Source: Physcomitrium patens
Taxonomy: Eukaryota; Streptophyta; Bryopsida; Funariales; Funariaceae
Length of the DNA: 64,000 nucleotides
Reading direction: 5' to 3'
Assembly (NCBI RefSeq): GCF_000002425.4
Contig: NC_037254.1
Span: 827,476 to 891,475 of the forward strand
In this document: positions 21,901 to 33,864 of the stretch, in pieces
How the letters are laid out: each line of letters begins with the position of its first letter
Position numbering within the stretch: the stretch's first letter is position 1
Notes under the pieces: generated by a model
Databases searched by the model: none
The model's input: only the letters and a program-made list of their open reading frames with translations
Told to the model about the DNA's origin: nothing
Program-made: the position numbers and the translations under genes

Positions 21901-22814
21901 GGAAGGAGTCATAATGATTGTCTTTGAGATGATATATATATATATATATATAAATGTTCCTTTCATGTCTATATTGTATAAAAATATATATTCTATTTAA
22001 AATTCCATTTAATCCATTGATTGCAAAATGAGACTCCGCATCCACTTGAAGAGGATTTTTACCACGATTATGCTGTTGACCAACATTTTTTCTTAAGTTC
22101 TAATGTGTGGTGCATGTCAATGCAAATTTGGAGAATTTTTAATCAAAAATGTTCATTGTAGACTTAGTTCAACCCTAATATTTTATTTTTTATTTTCTTA
22201 AAATGTATATATCATAGATTATTAAATATGGTACCTAGATGTTAAAACAAACATTTTTAAAAAAAAAAAAATTACATGGAATTTGTGATGAGTCCAATAA
22301 ACCAATATATGATATGTGTCACTTACAAATGTTGGCAATGTGAATTTTAATTATTTTATGTTACATTTGATATCAACATATAGCATTGTGAATAGATAAC
22401 TGATCTATATATATATAGAGAGTGGTGTGATCTTTTGTAAGGACAATAATCTATAATATTCTTTTATAAAATTATTGATATAATATTCTATATCAAGTAT
22501 TTAATTGTCCAAAAGAGTTCTTAATCCTTAAAGTCCAATAAACCCTGTTGAAACAATAAATTATCGTAACTATAATATGTAATTTAACATAATATGTATT
22601 TTAGAGAGATTTATTAGTAAAACTAAGATAGATATTTTTCATTGTGATGCATGTTGAAGGAATTGAAATAACCATTTCTTAAAATTCATAAAAAAAAATT
22701 ATTACATCTATTGTATATATATAATAGGATGAAAAAATATGAAAATATTACCAAAAATATCTTGTTCCATGTAAATACCTAATATAAATAATTAAAATAT
22801 ATGTTTATGCAAGA
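18939..22814. other. AT-rich region without recognisable genes
   Basis: Nearly 3.9 kb of AT-rich DNA. It holds a run of 25 T (20028-20052), an AT microsatellite (21932-21952) and the minisatellite at 21305-21640. No frame shows a domain I recognise. The part around 21150-21720 has the texture of a decayed LTR but I could not find paired ends. Confidence 0.6.
21305..21640. repeat. Imperfect minisatellite, about 20-bp unit
   Basis: Repeated variants of ggGTATCTgcAGCATCTaca, clearest at 21460-21500 where successive units are 20 bases apart. Copies degrade at both ends. Two plus-strand frames stay open here only because the repeat lacks stops. Confidence 0.75.
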
Positions 22815-22819
22815 CCATG

Positions 22820-23376
22820 TATCAAGGACATGAACTAAAAGATGATGCATAAACCAATGAAATCCGTGTCAAAGAAAAAGTAAAAAAATAGAAATAAAAA
22901 AATACGTATATTAAAAGAAACTAGAAAGGCTTATTACCAAAAGACAAGAAAACTTGAGACTCTTAAAACTAAATTAGAAGTAAGAAAGAGTTGACAAGAG
23001 TGAAGAGGGCTTCATTCTTGTCTCTATATATACTATCTAACTAGAGGCTATGTAGTGATGTTCTATAGGACTTCTAATGTGTGTTGACTTTGTAGGATAC
23101 ATGCCTTGACTTACAAGGTAAGTTTTTCTACATATGGGCTACATAGTTAGCTTGATCTTCAAGCTAATAACATGTGTGGTACATGGCCAACTTATTGACT
23201 ATGTTTTTAATCCAAAAAATCAATTATAAAAACCTATGAAGTTGAAGCAACATCTATAAAGCTTCTAAAAAGCTTCCATAGAAGATATTATAGAATTAAC
23301 TTACTTTTATCTACTTTTACTTACTTCTACCTATTTATATAAGTAATTACTAGCTAACATGCATATGTCCATGACA
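22820..23376 (-). repeat. 3' LTR of copy D
   Basis: 557-bp LTR starting tatcaaggaca (TG now TA) and ending ccatgaca. It pairs with 51189-51746, sharing caaggacatgaactaaaagatgat, and is clearly diverged from it, so D is old. Confidence 0.9.
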
Positions 23377-23417
23377 TTACCTTCCCTTCTAGGGACGAGT
23401 TTTATGAGTAGTGATCA

Positions 23418-23573
23418 TCATATGTTGAAAAAATTTATGATGTGACGAATTATATTTGCTACATACTCAGATCTCTATTCTCTTCAAAGATGGTTGATAA
23501 GGCCTCTCAGCCATCAATAGTATCCCATACTAAGATAGAAGACCACCCTATTATTTGATTGTTATTGACGCGT
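23418..23573 (-). pseudogene. ORF-X of copy D, C-terminal part, interrupted by E
   Basis: Homologous to 470-625 of copy A, including the IIDFLNI end region in decayed form. It is cut at 23573 by the LTR of element E. The N-terminal part is on the other side of E at 32020-32289. Confidence 0.8.
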
Positions 23574-24927
23574 TGTCGTATTACGTGCTTTCCTGCTCGA
23601 GAACGCGTCGGGCGTCTGGCTGTAGAAGGTAGTATGGAGATTCGTCGATAGTCAAGCAGTCTATCAGTTTTTGACTGCTGGAATATAAACGACTGCAACA
23701 ATGTACCGTAAATCTATACGGATGCTCTTCGACTGCTTGTCGAAGTCTTTTTTTCTTTTTCCAGCCGGTAGGTCTCTAGATGTTACAGAGAATCTCGAAC
23801 AACCCAAACTGTTAATCTTCAATACCCCTTTGTACTTACGATCTTGTATCCACTGACTGTCCTGTTAGATTAACCCAATAAATTTCATTCACTCCGCATA
23901 CTCAATCCTATAGACACCCTTTTAATCCTTCAATCACAGATGTAATTCGATTTTACAAAACAGTCAAGAGTATTCAAACCCACTTCATTTAAAAATCCCG
24001 ATTCACCATTACAACACTGACTTCAGCAGCGATTGCCTCAGTCTTCCCAAAACTCTACGAAGAAGAAAAATCCAAATTCTATGTCTTTCCTTCCCCGACC
24101 CGAAGCATGAAGCTCCTCTCTCTAATTCCCTTGATCTTCAAAACCCTCCAATGAAACCGAACTCGTAATCTTGCAAAAGCTTGAAAACTAGCTCCCCTCC
24201 GATTCCCCCAAGAAAAAAAAACCTCCCTCCCTAAAACTATATTCTCCCCTAACCTTATCCTCTGAATTTCTTCAATCTTCCATCTTAGATCCGGAATTGG
24301 CTCCCGCCGTCAGAGCTTAGATCCAAAATTGGCTCACGTCATCAAGGCCTTCTCCTCCGTTTTTATCTTTAAGAGATCCATTTACCGTAAACAACGTTCC
24401 CTGAAATGGCACAAAGAACAGGACAGCCCGAAACAGAATCGAAACCCCGTAATCGGGACCACATTGAGTCGCCCGACCAATTCAGGTCCCATATTGGGTA
24501 AGATGCCCGTAGTAATCTGGATGCTCGCGTAATTGGGTCAAATTGGTCTTCGCGTCAGACTGGCTGAGGCCCGTAGTAAGACCTGGATTTTTCCGTAACT
24601 AGACTGCATTGGGTTGCCCCACCAATACAGGTCTCATATTGGGTAAGAGGACCCGGATTGGATTCTCGAAATTGGATCCAATTGGCTCTTCAAACCCGTC
24701 GTGTGAATTGGTCCTTCTCATCCTGCTAACTCCCGTTATTAGAATCGAATGGAGCATTTCAGTATGCTCTGGCTGACTGTAACGGGGTGACTGAACCTGA
24801 CCACTCACTATTTGCGCTAGAGTTGGTCGATGCTCCCAATATTCGAGGTAACTGAATATTAATAAAATTCCCCTTCTTTTTCTTTTTTTTCTTTATTTTC
24901 ACTATATACTCGTGTTACAATACGACA
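23574..24927 (-). repeat. 3' LTR of element E
   Basis: 1354-bp LTR, TGTCGTATT to TACGACA. Markedly richer in C and G (24000-24850) than the surroundings. Nearly identical to 30664-32019; a 67-codon open frame occurs in both copies only because the LTR is duplicated. Confidence 0.93.
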
Positions 24928-24944
24928 TCCACCCCCTCTGAACC
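24928..24944 (-). other. Polypurine tract of element E
   Basis: On the minus strand GGTTCAGAGGGGGTGGA directly before the 3' LTR. F has TTTAGAGGGGGTGGA at 36777-36791 and G a similar GGAAGGGGTGTGGA at 39498-39511, so the tract is a family 2 hallmark. Confidence 0.8.
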
Positions 24945-24989
24945 TGTGCATCCTCCGGTATGCACCAATTTATCCAATTGCTGTTTGAT

Positions 24990-27900
24990 TCAGAATATAT
25001 CCCCTACGTCTTTGTCCAGTTTGTCTTCGTCACCTTCATTATCCAAATCACTTTCATCTTCTTGCTGCGAAATCTCTGTACCTTCATTAAAGTCTTCCAT
25101 ATTCATCTCTGCGTGTCTTCGTTTAAATATTTTTACTTGCTTCCCTGCAATTAGTATTTTCAATTTTGTACCATCTAACTCCCGTAATGAGTAAGTCGCA
25201 TTACCATGAACAGTTGTTACAACATATGGTCCAAACCAACGTTTTGAAAATTTCCGCAAAGTACTATGTTGATTATCCAGACTATTGTCATAAACAAGTA
25301 CCTAGTCACCTTCCTCGATTGCTTTTGGTCTCAATCGATGTTGCTTATCGAATCGTGCCTTGTTTTGTAACCTTGCTCTTTTTAATGTTTCCAATGCTAT
25401 CTGGACATCTTCCGTTCTTTGCTCCAATTGTCGAATCCTAATAGCCAGAAGTTCTTCTCTTGTCAATCCATCTTCCTATGGTAGCATACTCCAAGTAAGT
25501 ACCTTTTCTTCAATCGGCATAATTGGTTTTTGACCTGTCATAAGTTCTACTGGCATATATCCTGTCACCGAACTATGTGTTGTTTGATCAGCCCATAATG
25601 CAAATGACAAAAGCCGTGGCCACTCTTTAACTTTCCCATTACAAGCTTTAACCAATGCTTTCACAATCGGCGGGTGACCGCGTTCGCTTTTCGCATTCCC
25701 TTCCGGATTATAAGCAGTAGTCAGTGATAGTTTAACTCTACATTTTTCAAAGAACTTACGAGCTTCTTGTGCATTTAATTCTCCACGATCTGCAGTGATT
25801 TTTCCTACGCACCTGTAACGGCAAATGACATCTTCAAGCAAAAACCTACAAATCCCCTTTGTAGATTTTGTCCTCAATGCTCTTCCTTCTACTTGATTTG
25901 ATAAATCTTCACGAACTAAAACCAAATATATCATCTGCCATAACCCAACCGGCATAATAACCAAATCAACAACCCATTTAAAATGAATAGCCAGAGGATA
26001 CGTAGGATGAAGACCATCTCGATGTAAAAATCCATATGCTTTTTTTCTTATTTGTTTGAATTTTTCTGTAGACCAATTCCCCTGCTTAGACAAGGTATTC
26101 AAATAATGACCAATATCCAATAATTCTCCTTCATAAGATTCTTCAAGAAATAGCTTGTCTTCTCTGTTGAGATTTGATATTGAATAGAATTTCAATCCGA
26201 CATCATCAATGTCTTCAACCATTTCGTCCTCCCTCTCGTATCTTGCTCGAGATAGCATGTCTGCTACTAAATTGTCCTTTCCAGTGATATGCTTAAATTC
26301 TACATTTAGTGACTTAATATAAGCAATCCATCTCAACATTGCAATATCTGGCGTTGAACAGTTAATAATCATTCCAAGCAATGGCAAGCAATCTGTTTCA
26401 ATTACTACTACTGCCCCAATCAAATAGTCCTTTTCAGCTTTCATAGCCGAAACGACTCCCCAAAGTTCTCTTTTGACTTGCGAATATGCACGCTGACGAA
26501 TACTTAAAACTTTAGCCCCAAATCGAACTGCAAATCTACTCCCATTCAAATCATCTTGACCCACAGCCCATCCAACGGCAATTGGACTAGTGTCTACAGT
26601 AAGAATCACTGGTCTATTGCACTTATAATCAACCTTCCTCAATATTGGAGGTGACATCAATAATTTCTTCAATCTTTGCCTTGCGTGAATATGCCTTTCT
26701 TCCCATTCAAATCGGTAACCCTTGCGTAATAGTTCATATAATGGATCTGCTATGTGAGCAAAATGAGGGATCCAGATTCGATAAAATACACATGCACCCA
26801 AAAACCTGCGAACCTCTGTTAAAGAACCACAATCCTCTTTCATCCTTCCAATTGCATCAACTTTAGTCGGATCTGGTTTTCTTCCGTAAGATCCGCATAA
26901 ATGTCCAACAATTACAACCTCTCGCACTCCAAATACGGACTTCATACCCGATAATGTAAGATGAACTTCTCCAAGCCGAGTTAAAATCTTTTCACAATCT
27001 TGTATATGATCAACAACATATCTGCGACACCCCCTCGTATCTAAAGTTTCATCCTTGTCTCCTTCTCTGCACCCTTTTATAGGAACATCATCCAGAAAAG
27101 GCATAGTCTTTTCCGGAATAAAATCTCTTAATACCTTTTTCATCCCATTCATCATATGCGCAACTGAGTTGGTCGCGCCTTGAGGAAGAGTGCACATTCT
27201 AACCAATCCAAGCGGTATCCTCATCGTTGTCATATCTCTACTTCGTTCGGCAAGTTGAAATTGATCATAACCTAAATACAAATCACCCATTGAATAGATC
27301 GCCCTTCCAGCAAACGCCTCAGCAAATTCATCCACAATAGGTCCAATTCCTGCATTCCTGACAGTTACAGCATTCATCGGCTACATATCTTGAATAAACC
27401 GTAGTGACCCATTCTTCTTAGATACCGTAAACCATCGACTAGAATACGACGCAAATGAAGGTTCTAATATTTTCATCTTTATCTTTTCTTTCAATAGTTC
27501 CACCAATTTAGGTAAATGTGCCCTCGGTATTGGAATCGGTCTTAGATTCCAAGGTACATGCGGTACAGTGAAGATAACCATAGGTGTTATAATATTTGGA
27601 TCCACACACCCAATTTCATGAGATTCGAAGGCAAACGATCTACCTTGTTTAGCCAACATCTTTTTGAAGCAAGTAATTTCCTTCGGCAATAAAGAACCAT
27701 CAGAACCAATCTTCAATTCTTCAAAAGTCTCTTCAGTAAACTGATGTCCAATACTCATTGGATCTCTTAAACTTGCTTCTTTTGATGCTTCTCCCATTTG
27801 TTCTTTAGAATCCTCTGGTAATGGTCCGGCAACAGGCTTTACCTTCTTATCTGCCGTTTTATATCTCGTCTCTACTATGACTTCTGGTGCTTGAAAAGAT

Positions 27901-28245
27901 TCAAGCATGGTATAAACCTCTCTCGAATGAATCTCAACAATCTTATCATTATCCCCTAACCCAATAGATGTAATCAATTCCAATGAATCTTCCAGTCCAT
28001 TTTCTTCATAAACACCCAAAATCCTCTCATCATCTTGCAATGTACCTATCTTATGTAACTGTCCTTCAATATCATATAATCTTTTTCTTTCTTTTCTTTT
28101 AAAATCATCAACTTTCTTATACATAATATTTCTATTCTCCAATATATCAATAAAACTCGCATCAAAGGCACCTTCATCTCGCGAGAGTACCTCCTCTTTT
28201 GTACCTCTATAATCTTGCTTTACAGTGGTACCTCCCCAAAATCCT
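24990..28245 (-). pseudogene. pol: RT-RNase H-integrase of element E, stops and integrase zinc domain missing
   Basis: Reverse transcription and integration polyprotein, in one frame throughout and -1 to gag-protease, overlapping it by some 25 bases near 28220-28245. RT spans about 27500-26850, with GDLYLGYDQ (metal-binding Asp) and MPFLDDVPIKG, an FLDD box instead of the usual YxDD. RNase H has TVDTSPIAVG, KRELWG and KDNLVADMLSRA. The integrase core has VVDLV, TADRGELNAQE and YNPEGNAKSERGH, a plausible D, D, E triad. The HHCC zinc region that element G still has (EEFHDILWTGH... SCIDYQ) is absent: the sequence goes from GFLHRDG straight to LHPTYPL near 26010-26030. Stops are TAG 27381, TAG 25476 and TAG 25302, each where Gln or Trp is expected. 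The C-terminal tail is acidic. Confidence 0.9.
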
Positions 28246-30592
28246 TAAATCCTTCAACAATCTTTGGCAATGGTTTCTCCCTCAACCTATCTCGATTCCG
28301 TTCATGGTTAGGAGGTACTGTTAGAAATTGTACAGCTTTCCTCCCATCTTCGCTCCGTACCCTTGCATAAGCAGAACCATCGTCAAGTACCTTTGTTTCC
28401 ATCCGTGTTGCCGTGATATAAGGTTGTCCTAAAATCAACGGATAAGACGTTGTATCTTGAACGAAGAAATGTTGCTCCGTCGCAACATCCCCAATCCGAA
28501 TTTTGATATCTGAACAAGCTCCATATAATTTGCCTCGTGTGTTATTAGCTGCTCGTATTGCCCATCCATGTTCCATATCAATTGGCCATTTTTGCTTCTT
28601 ATAAAGATCTTTAGACATGAGATTTATTTCAGAACCATGGTCCACCAAAGCAACTATTGGTTCTTCTATATCTCCTACCTTCACCAATACCTCAGTAGTT
28701 GCCCTTGCCCAATGCTTTCGAGTATAATGGCTCAAAGTTTCCATTTCCTTGTCACTAGAATCTTCGAAACGTACTCGCTGATTATATCCATTCTTTTCAT
28801 TTGTTGGTTGCTCGTAACCAATATCAACCTCTTCTTCATCTCTACATATTCTTGCATCAATAGCATGACTCATTCCAGTTTCACTCATTAATTGCCTCTT
28901 TCGCTTAATGCTGTCAATGATAACATCATGAAACTCCTTCTTTGCAATTTCCAAGACTTCTTTCAATGTGAATTCCACCTTAGCGTTTAATATACGTTCT
29001 TCCAACACCCCTTTCAAATTTGTTGCTGCTTCAATGTCAGAAAGTAGCTTATAAGCAATTGATTTGCCCTTATCTTTTGTCTCCGTTGTTTTTTCTCCCA
29101 ATGATGCTGAGGTATCCTTTACAGGCAATTCTTAAGAAGCTGCCTCCCGAGCCTTATCTCCTCGAGTTTGCCTCTTAAAAGAATTTCCTTCTCTAGTATC
29201 ATCAAAATTTCCTCGTCTTTTTTCTTCCATCAAAGCTTCATGTTGGCTCTTAGCAATATATGCATGAACTGAAAGAGACTCAACAGGATCCTCCCAACCT
29301 GTTCTTCCTCGTATTGTAGCTGCAGTTCTCAATAATGCTTCTCGAGGTAATTTCCCTTCTTGCATTGTAGAAACGGCAGAAGCCCAAAACTCACTAGTTT
29401 CAGTACTTCCACCAATTTCATCATCTACTCTAGCACCATAACTTGCACTTTCTCGTACTACTGTTTCATGCTCTTTTAAGTAATCTTGAACCAATGCTCT
29501 CATTCCTCCCTTGCCAAAATTGGTTTGAAGAAGATCCTCCCTATCTTTCAATGCTATCTTCTCATCTTTCCAGCAAATAATTCCCTGCCGTATCATATTA
29601 TTAAATTCATTGCAATCTTTTCTAGTGTGTGAAGCATCATCACACCAAATGCATCTTTGTACATATCCTTGTTTTGAAACATTCTTCGATTTGTTTATAG
29701 AAGTATTCTCTTCAAGTCTTGCCAATTTGATTTGAAGATCTCGCATTCCTCGTATAATTTCTTCCATACCCATATCTGCTTTCTTTGACAAGGATGTCGA
29801 AGGTTGAACTGTAGGCATTGTCGGTGGTATTGTACATACTGGAGCTTTGGGTGCTTGTACTGTTTTTGGAATATTGCTCTTATCCTTCCTCCTTTCTTTT
29901 TTTGTAAGCAAACCCATCGCATCTTCAACGTTCTTCCACTTCGTTGTCAATCCTTCATCTTCTTCTTTGTCTTCAAGAAGGGGTTCTAATTTCTTTTGCA
30001 ATTCTCCATCAGCACCTTGAAGAAATAGATCAACTTTGTTCGGCTCCAATGTCAATTTTTCTACCTTCGATAATTGAGAGTACTACCTCTCAAATTCCCT
30101 TAGTAGCTCTGTTGCTTGTAAATTCTTATTGGGCCGTTCAATCCATCCCAGAGACAGCTTCTTAGTAACGCGATCAACATCTTCCAAGAAATATTCATCT
30201 TTCAATGCATGCGAAAAATTCTCCCATGAATTCCCACAACGATCCATAATCGATGTAATGTGGTCCCTTATCTCCGGTATCGTGGCAAGTCCAAATAGTG
30301 CAACCATTTTCTTCTCAGAAACCCGATTTAATTCCATTTCACGAACATAACATCTTAAATACCTTGAAATATTCCTCCCATCAAATTGATCAATTTTATT
30401 GACCACTGCTTGCAATGCTTTGGTTGCCAAAGCTTCCTTTCGATCATTGCTTTGCTGTTGCTGCATTGACAATGAGAAGGCTTGAAACAAACTAGCAATA
30501 GACGGATCCATGTGCATACCTTGTCCTTTAGAAGACTCCCCACCAGAAACTTCTCCCAAAAATCCTTCAAAATTTTTATTTTTTTTTTCCAT
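28220..30592 (-). pseudogene. gag: gag-protease of element E, two in-frame stops
   Basis: One frame from ATG 30592 to TAA 28220, interrupted by TAG 30083-30085 (Gln expected: F keeps FERQ) and TAA 29132-29134. N-terminal region: Gln-rich helix (SMQQQQSNDRK) then a capsid-like segment (KIDQFDGRNISRYLRCY). Middle: RDLQIKLARLEE coiled-coil-like stretch and zinc knuckle CIWCDDASHTRKDC, followed by NFGKGGMRALV. C-terminal protease has ALVDHGSEINLMS at about 28620-28650 and later VQDTTSYPLILGQPYI, the retropepsin ILGQP hydrophobic-glycine block. Catalytic DTG/DSG is thus DHG, also in F and G. Confidence 0.9.
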
Positions 30593-30643
30593 AAAAATAA
30601 AGATAAAATCAACCGAAATCCAATACCTTCCACCTCAAGCTTT

Positions 30644-30659
30644 CACGTCGGGTTCACCA
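30644..30659 (-). other. Primer-binding site candidate of element E
   Basis: Four bases after the 5' LTR the minus strand reads TGGTGAACCCGACGTG. Starting TGG fits pairing with a tRNA CCA end. TGAACCCGACGTGAAA is conserved at the same position in F. I cannot assign the tRNA. Confidence 0.5.
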
Positions 30660-30663
30660 CTTA

Positions 30664-32019
30664 TGTCGTATTACGTGCTTTCCTGCTCGAGAACGCGCCG
30701 GGCATCTGGCTGTAGAAGGTAGTATGGAGATTCGTCGATAGTCAAGCAGTCTATCAGTTTTTGACTGCTGGAATATAAACGACTACAACAATGTATCGTA
30801 AATCTATACGGATGCTCTTCGACTGCTTATCAAAGTCTTTTTTTTTTTTTTTTCCAACCGGTAGGTCTCTAGACGTTACAGAGAACCCCGAACAACCCAA
30901 ACTGTTAATCTTCAATACCCCTTTGTACTTACGATCTTGTATCCACTGACTGTCCTGTTAGATTAACCCAATAAATTTCATTCACTCCGCATACTCAATC
31001 CTATAGACACCCTTTTAATCCTTCAATCACAGATGTAACTCGATTTTACAAAACAGTCAAGAGTATTCAAACCCACTTCATTTAAATATCTCGATTCACC
31101 TTTACAACACTGACTTCAGCAGCGATTGCCTCAGTCTTCCCAAAACTCTACGAAGAAGAAAAATCCAAATTCTATGTCTTTCCTTCTCCGACCCAAAGCA
31201 TGAAGCTCCTCTCTCTAATTCCCTTGATCTTCAAAACCCTCCAATGAAACCGAACTCGTAATCTTGCAAAAGCTTGAAAACTAGCTCCCCTCCGATTCCC
31301 CCAAGAAAAAAAAACCTCCCTCCCTAAAACTATATTCTCCCCTAACCTTATCCTCTGAATTTCTTCAATCTTCCATCTTAGATCCGGAATTGGCTCCCGC
31401 CGTCAGAGCTTAGATCCAAAATTGGCTCACGTCATCAAGGCCTTCTCCTCCGTTTTTATCTTTAAGAGATCCATTTACCGTAAACAACGTTTCCTGAAAT
31501 GGCACAAAGAACAGGACAGCCCGAAACAGAATCGAAACCCCGTAATCGGGACCACATTGAGTCGCCCGACCAATTCAGGTCCCATATTGGGTAAGATGCC
31601 CGTAGTAATCTGGATGCTCGCGTAATTGGGTCAAATTGGTCTTCGCGTCAGACTGGCTGAGGCCCGTAGTAAGACCTGGATTTTTCCGTAACTAGACTGC
31701 ATTGGGTTGCCCCACCAATACAGGTCTCATATTGGGTAAGAGGACCCGGATTGGATTCTCGAAATTGGATCCAATTGGCTCTTCAAACCCGTCGTGTGAA
31801 TTGGTCCTTCTCATCCTGCTAACTCCCGTTATTAGAATCGAATGGAGCATTTCAGTATGCCCCGGCTGACTGTAACGGGGTGACTGAACCTGACCACTCA
31901 CTATTTGCGCTAGAGTTGGTCGATGCTCCCAATATTCGAAGTAACTGAATATTAATAAAATTCCTTTTTTTTTTTTTTTTTTTTTTATTTTCACTGTATA
32001 CTCGTGTTACAACACGACA
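30664..32019 (-). repeat. 5' LTR of element E
   Basis: 1356-bp LTR, partner of 23574-24927, with a longer T run near 31965-31986 and a few scattered substitutions. Confidence 0.93.
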
Positions 32020-32289
32020 GCATGCATAACTTCCTTCAAATAAAATATTTGGAGCTGCGTCAAGAGTTGTTTCTATCTCTAGTAAAATTACCAAATATCG
32101 AGAGTTTCTTCCAAAGTTATGATACCAAATGTATTGTAACTTGCCATCTATTCGAGGAAAAATATGTCATTTTTGAGGATCTTCATCTCGATTGCATCGT
32201 CTTAAAGGTTGTGACAATGACAATATCTTGTCCAATAAGTGAACAAACAAAGGCTCTTCAGTTGAATCTGCTAATTGTTGGTTGTCCAT
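32020..32289 (-). pseudogene. ORF-X of copy D, N-terminal part
   Basis: Starts at ATG 32287-32289 (MDNQQLADST against MESQQLADST in C) and can be followed through an in-frame stop to VILLEIETTLDAAPNILFEGSY, where E interrupts it. Together with 23418-23573 it shows that ORF-X existed before D decayed. Confidence 0.8.
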
Positions 32290-32490
32290 CTCTTTAGCAT
32301 GACAACTACAAAGAAGCTACAAACAAGGATTGAAAGTAAAATATTTTCTTACCTAAATCTTATTTCTTTTATAAAGAAGTTTTTCATCTTAATTTTGATG
32401 GATGTCATCAATGAAAAGCCTCCACTACCTTTATTGCATTTCTAAGATTCTTTATTGGTTCCCATATGCGTTCACTAATATCACATCCAT
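32290..32490 (-). pseudogene. Chromodomain tail of copy D, cut by F
   Basis: Homologous to 892-1092 of copy A: the block rendering DISERxWEP and the downstream spacer to ORF-X are readable. The sequence breaks at 32490, next to the codon that is TAG in A and C. Confidence 0.75.
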
Positions 32491-33822
32491 TATCGTGTTG
32501 TGATTCGGCTACTATATAAAAATAATGTAATTATGTACTTAATATATAATTTATTTAAGTAACATAGTGAGAGCCATATTAGTAGATTTAGTTGATTTTA
32601 GAATATAATTTGATTATTACCTTGACAAGAGGTTGTTTAAAAAGATTACTATAGAATTTGTATAACATTAATTTCTTTTGATAGTGGCTTTTAAGATTGG
32701 TTTTGATTGATAGTAACTTCTAAATATTTAGAGTCACCTTTGTTAGACATTAGTGACCTTTGAAAACTTATTTTGGTTCTTTTATTTAGTATTTAGAGCA
32801 TAAATTATAGAAATCTTATAAGAAAAAGGATTGAAGAAGGGTTTTAGTAGCAAAGGGAGTAATTAGGGCACCAATATAAATGAATGGAGATGGATGATGA
32901 AAATCTCCATTCCTATTGGTCAAAAATCATGACCAATGGACTTTGAGGAGGCTACTCGAGGCCATATTAGGAATTAGGGTTAGTTTTTTGGGACATTCGA
33001 GCTTTGAAGGATAGGGTCAGCAATTTTAGGTTTCTAGCTATGGTTTTGGTGCAAATTTTGTATGATTTGGAGTTTATATGAAGGAGATATAAGCACTCAA
33101 AGTTAAGGTGTTGATTTGGGAGCTACTGTCACTCTTTCTGGCATAATGCACGAGTACGGATGGCAATTGAGGATCGGCAACTGCGATTGGAGAGAGTACT
33201 TTTGCAACTACATTTTTTACATATTGCTTACTAGATTCCAAGTTGAAATAAAGGAGTTATTGAATTTTGAAGTCAGCACATGCAATCAAAGGGTAGTAAG
33301 TGACCTGATTTACTAGTGGTTGTGTCTTGAGCTATATCTTAAGCAATTTGAAAAGGATTTTGCTCAAAATTTCAAGAAATGTGTAATATCATGTTAGTAA
33401 ACTTTTTATATAAGTTTTATGATATTTGAGTATTGGATTCTTGAGATATTAAGAAAATAGTGCTTAGGTGCTTGTAAATTAGGGTTTAGAGCGTCTAGTA
33501 GGATTTCTTAGATGTTAGAAGATTGGGAGTGAATTTACAATTGATTTTTTTTTGTGATAAAAGTTAAGGGTGAATTTTACATATCCTATAAACTTAAGAC
33601 AAATTAAATAGTCAGATCAAGAGATATGAATTTCTAAAGTTCAAAAAAAAAAACACCTTTTACAAGAAAAATATGTTTTGAAGGGATTTTGTTATATTTT
33701 GAGTTTTATGCAAAATAAAGGAGTTTTGGAAGCTGAGACAAGATTCATATAATGGTTTAAGCCACACTCTTTTCAACTAGATATCCAGTATATTTCTAGA
33801 TAGCAAATTATGCCATACGACA
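32491..33822 (+). repeat. 5' LTR of element F
   Basis: 1332 bp. It begins TATCGTGTTGTG where the 3' LTR has TGTCGTGTTGTG, and ends CCATACGACA. The central part (33110-33250) is less AT-rich and near-identical to 37410-37550. Confidence 0.88.
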
Positions 33823-33828
33823 AACCTT

Positions 33829-33845
33829 CTGAACCCGACGTGAAA
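33829..33845 (+). other. Primer-binding site candidate of element F
   Basis: CTGAACCCGACGTGAAA shortly after the LTR end. It matches the E site from TGAACC onward but not its first three bases. Confidence 0.4.
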
Positions 33846-33864
33846 ATTTCTGGGGTAGAGAGTT

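Larger units (their letters stand above)
23574..32019 (-). mobile_element. Family 2 Ty3/gypsy element E, inserted in ORF-X of D
   Basis: Minus-strand element: 5' LTR 30664-32019, primer site, gag-protease, RT-RNase H-integrase in the -1 frame, polypurine tract, 3' LTR 23574-24927. LTRs start TGTCGTATTACG and end ACGACA and are almost identical to each other, so E is the youngest large insertion in D. Flanks GCGT (23570-23573) and GCAT (32020-32023) are a likely target duplication with one CpG-type change. D sequence joins cleanly across it when compared with copy A. Distinctive traits are an Asp-His-Gly protease, an FLDD RT box and an integrase without its zinc domain. Confidence 0.9.

Noticed and set aside
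24329-24532. 67-codon frame repeated at 31422-31625
   Set aside because: Duplicated because it lies in both LTRs of E; short and without features.
25166-25441. 91-codon plus-strand frame over the E integrase end
   Set aside because: Antisense shadow of the integrase C-terminus.
33116-33316. 66-codon frame repeated identically at 37414-37614
   Set aside because: Identity is explained by its position in the two LTRs of F; no domain and no sign of coding selection.
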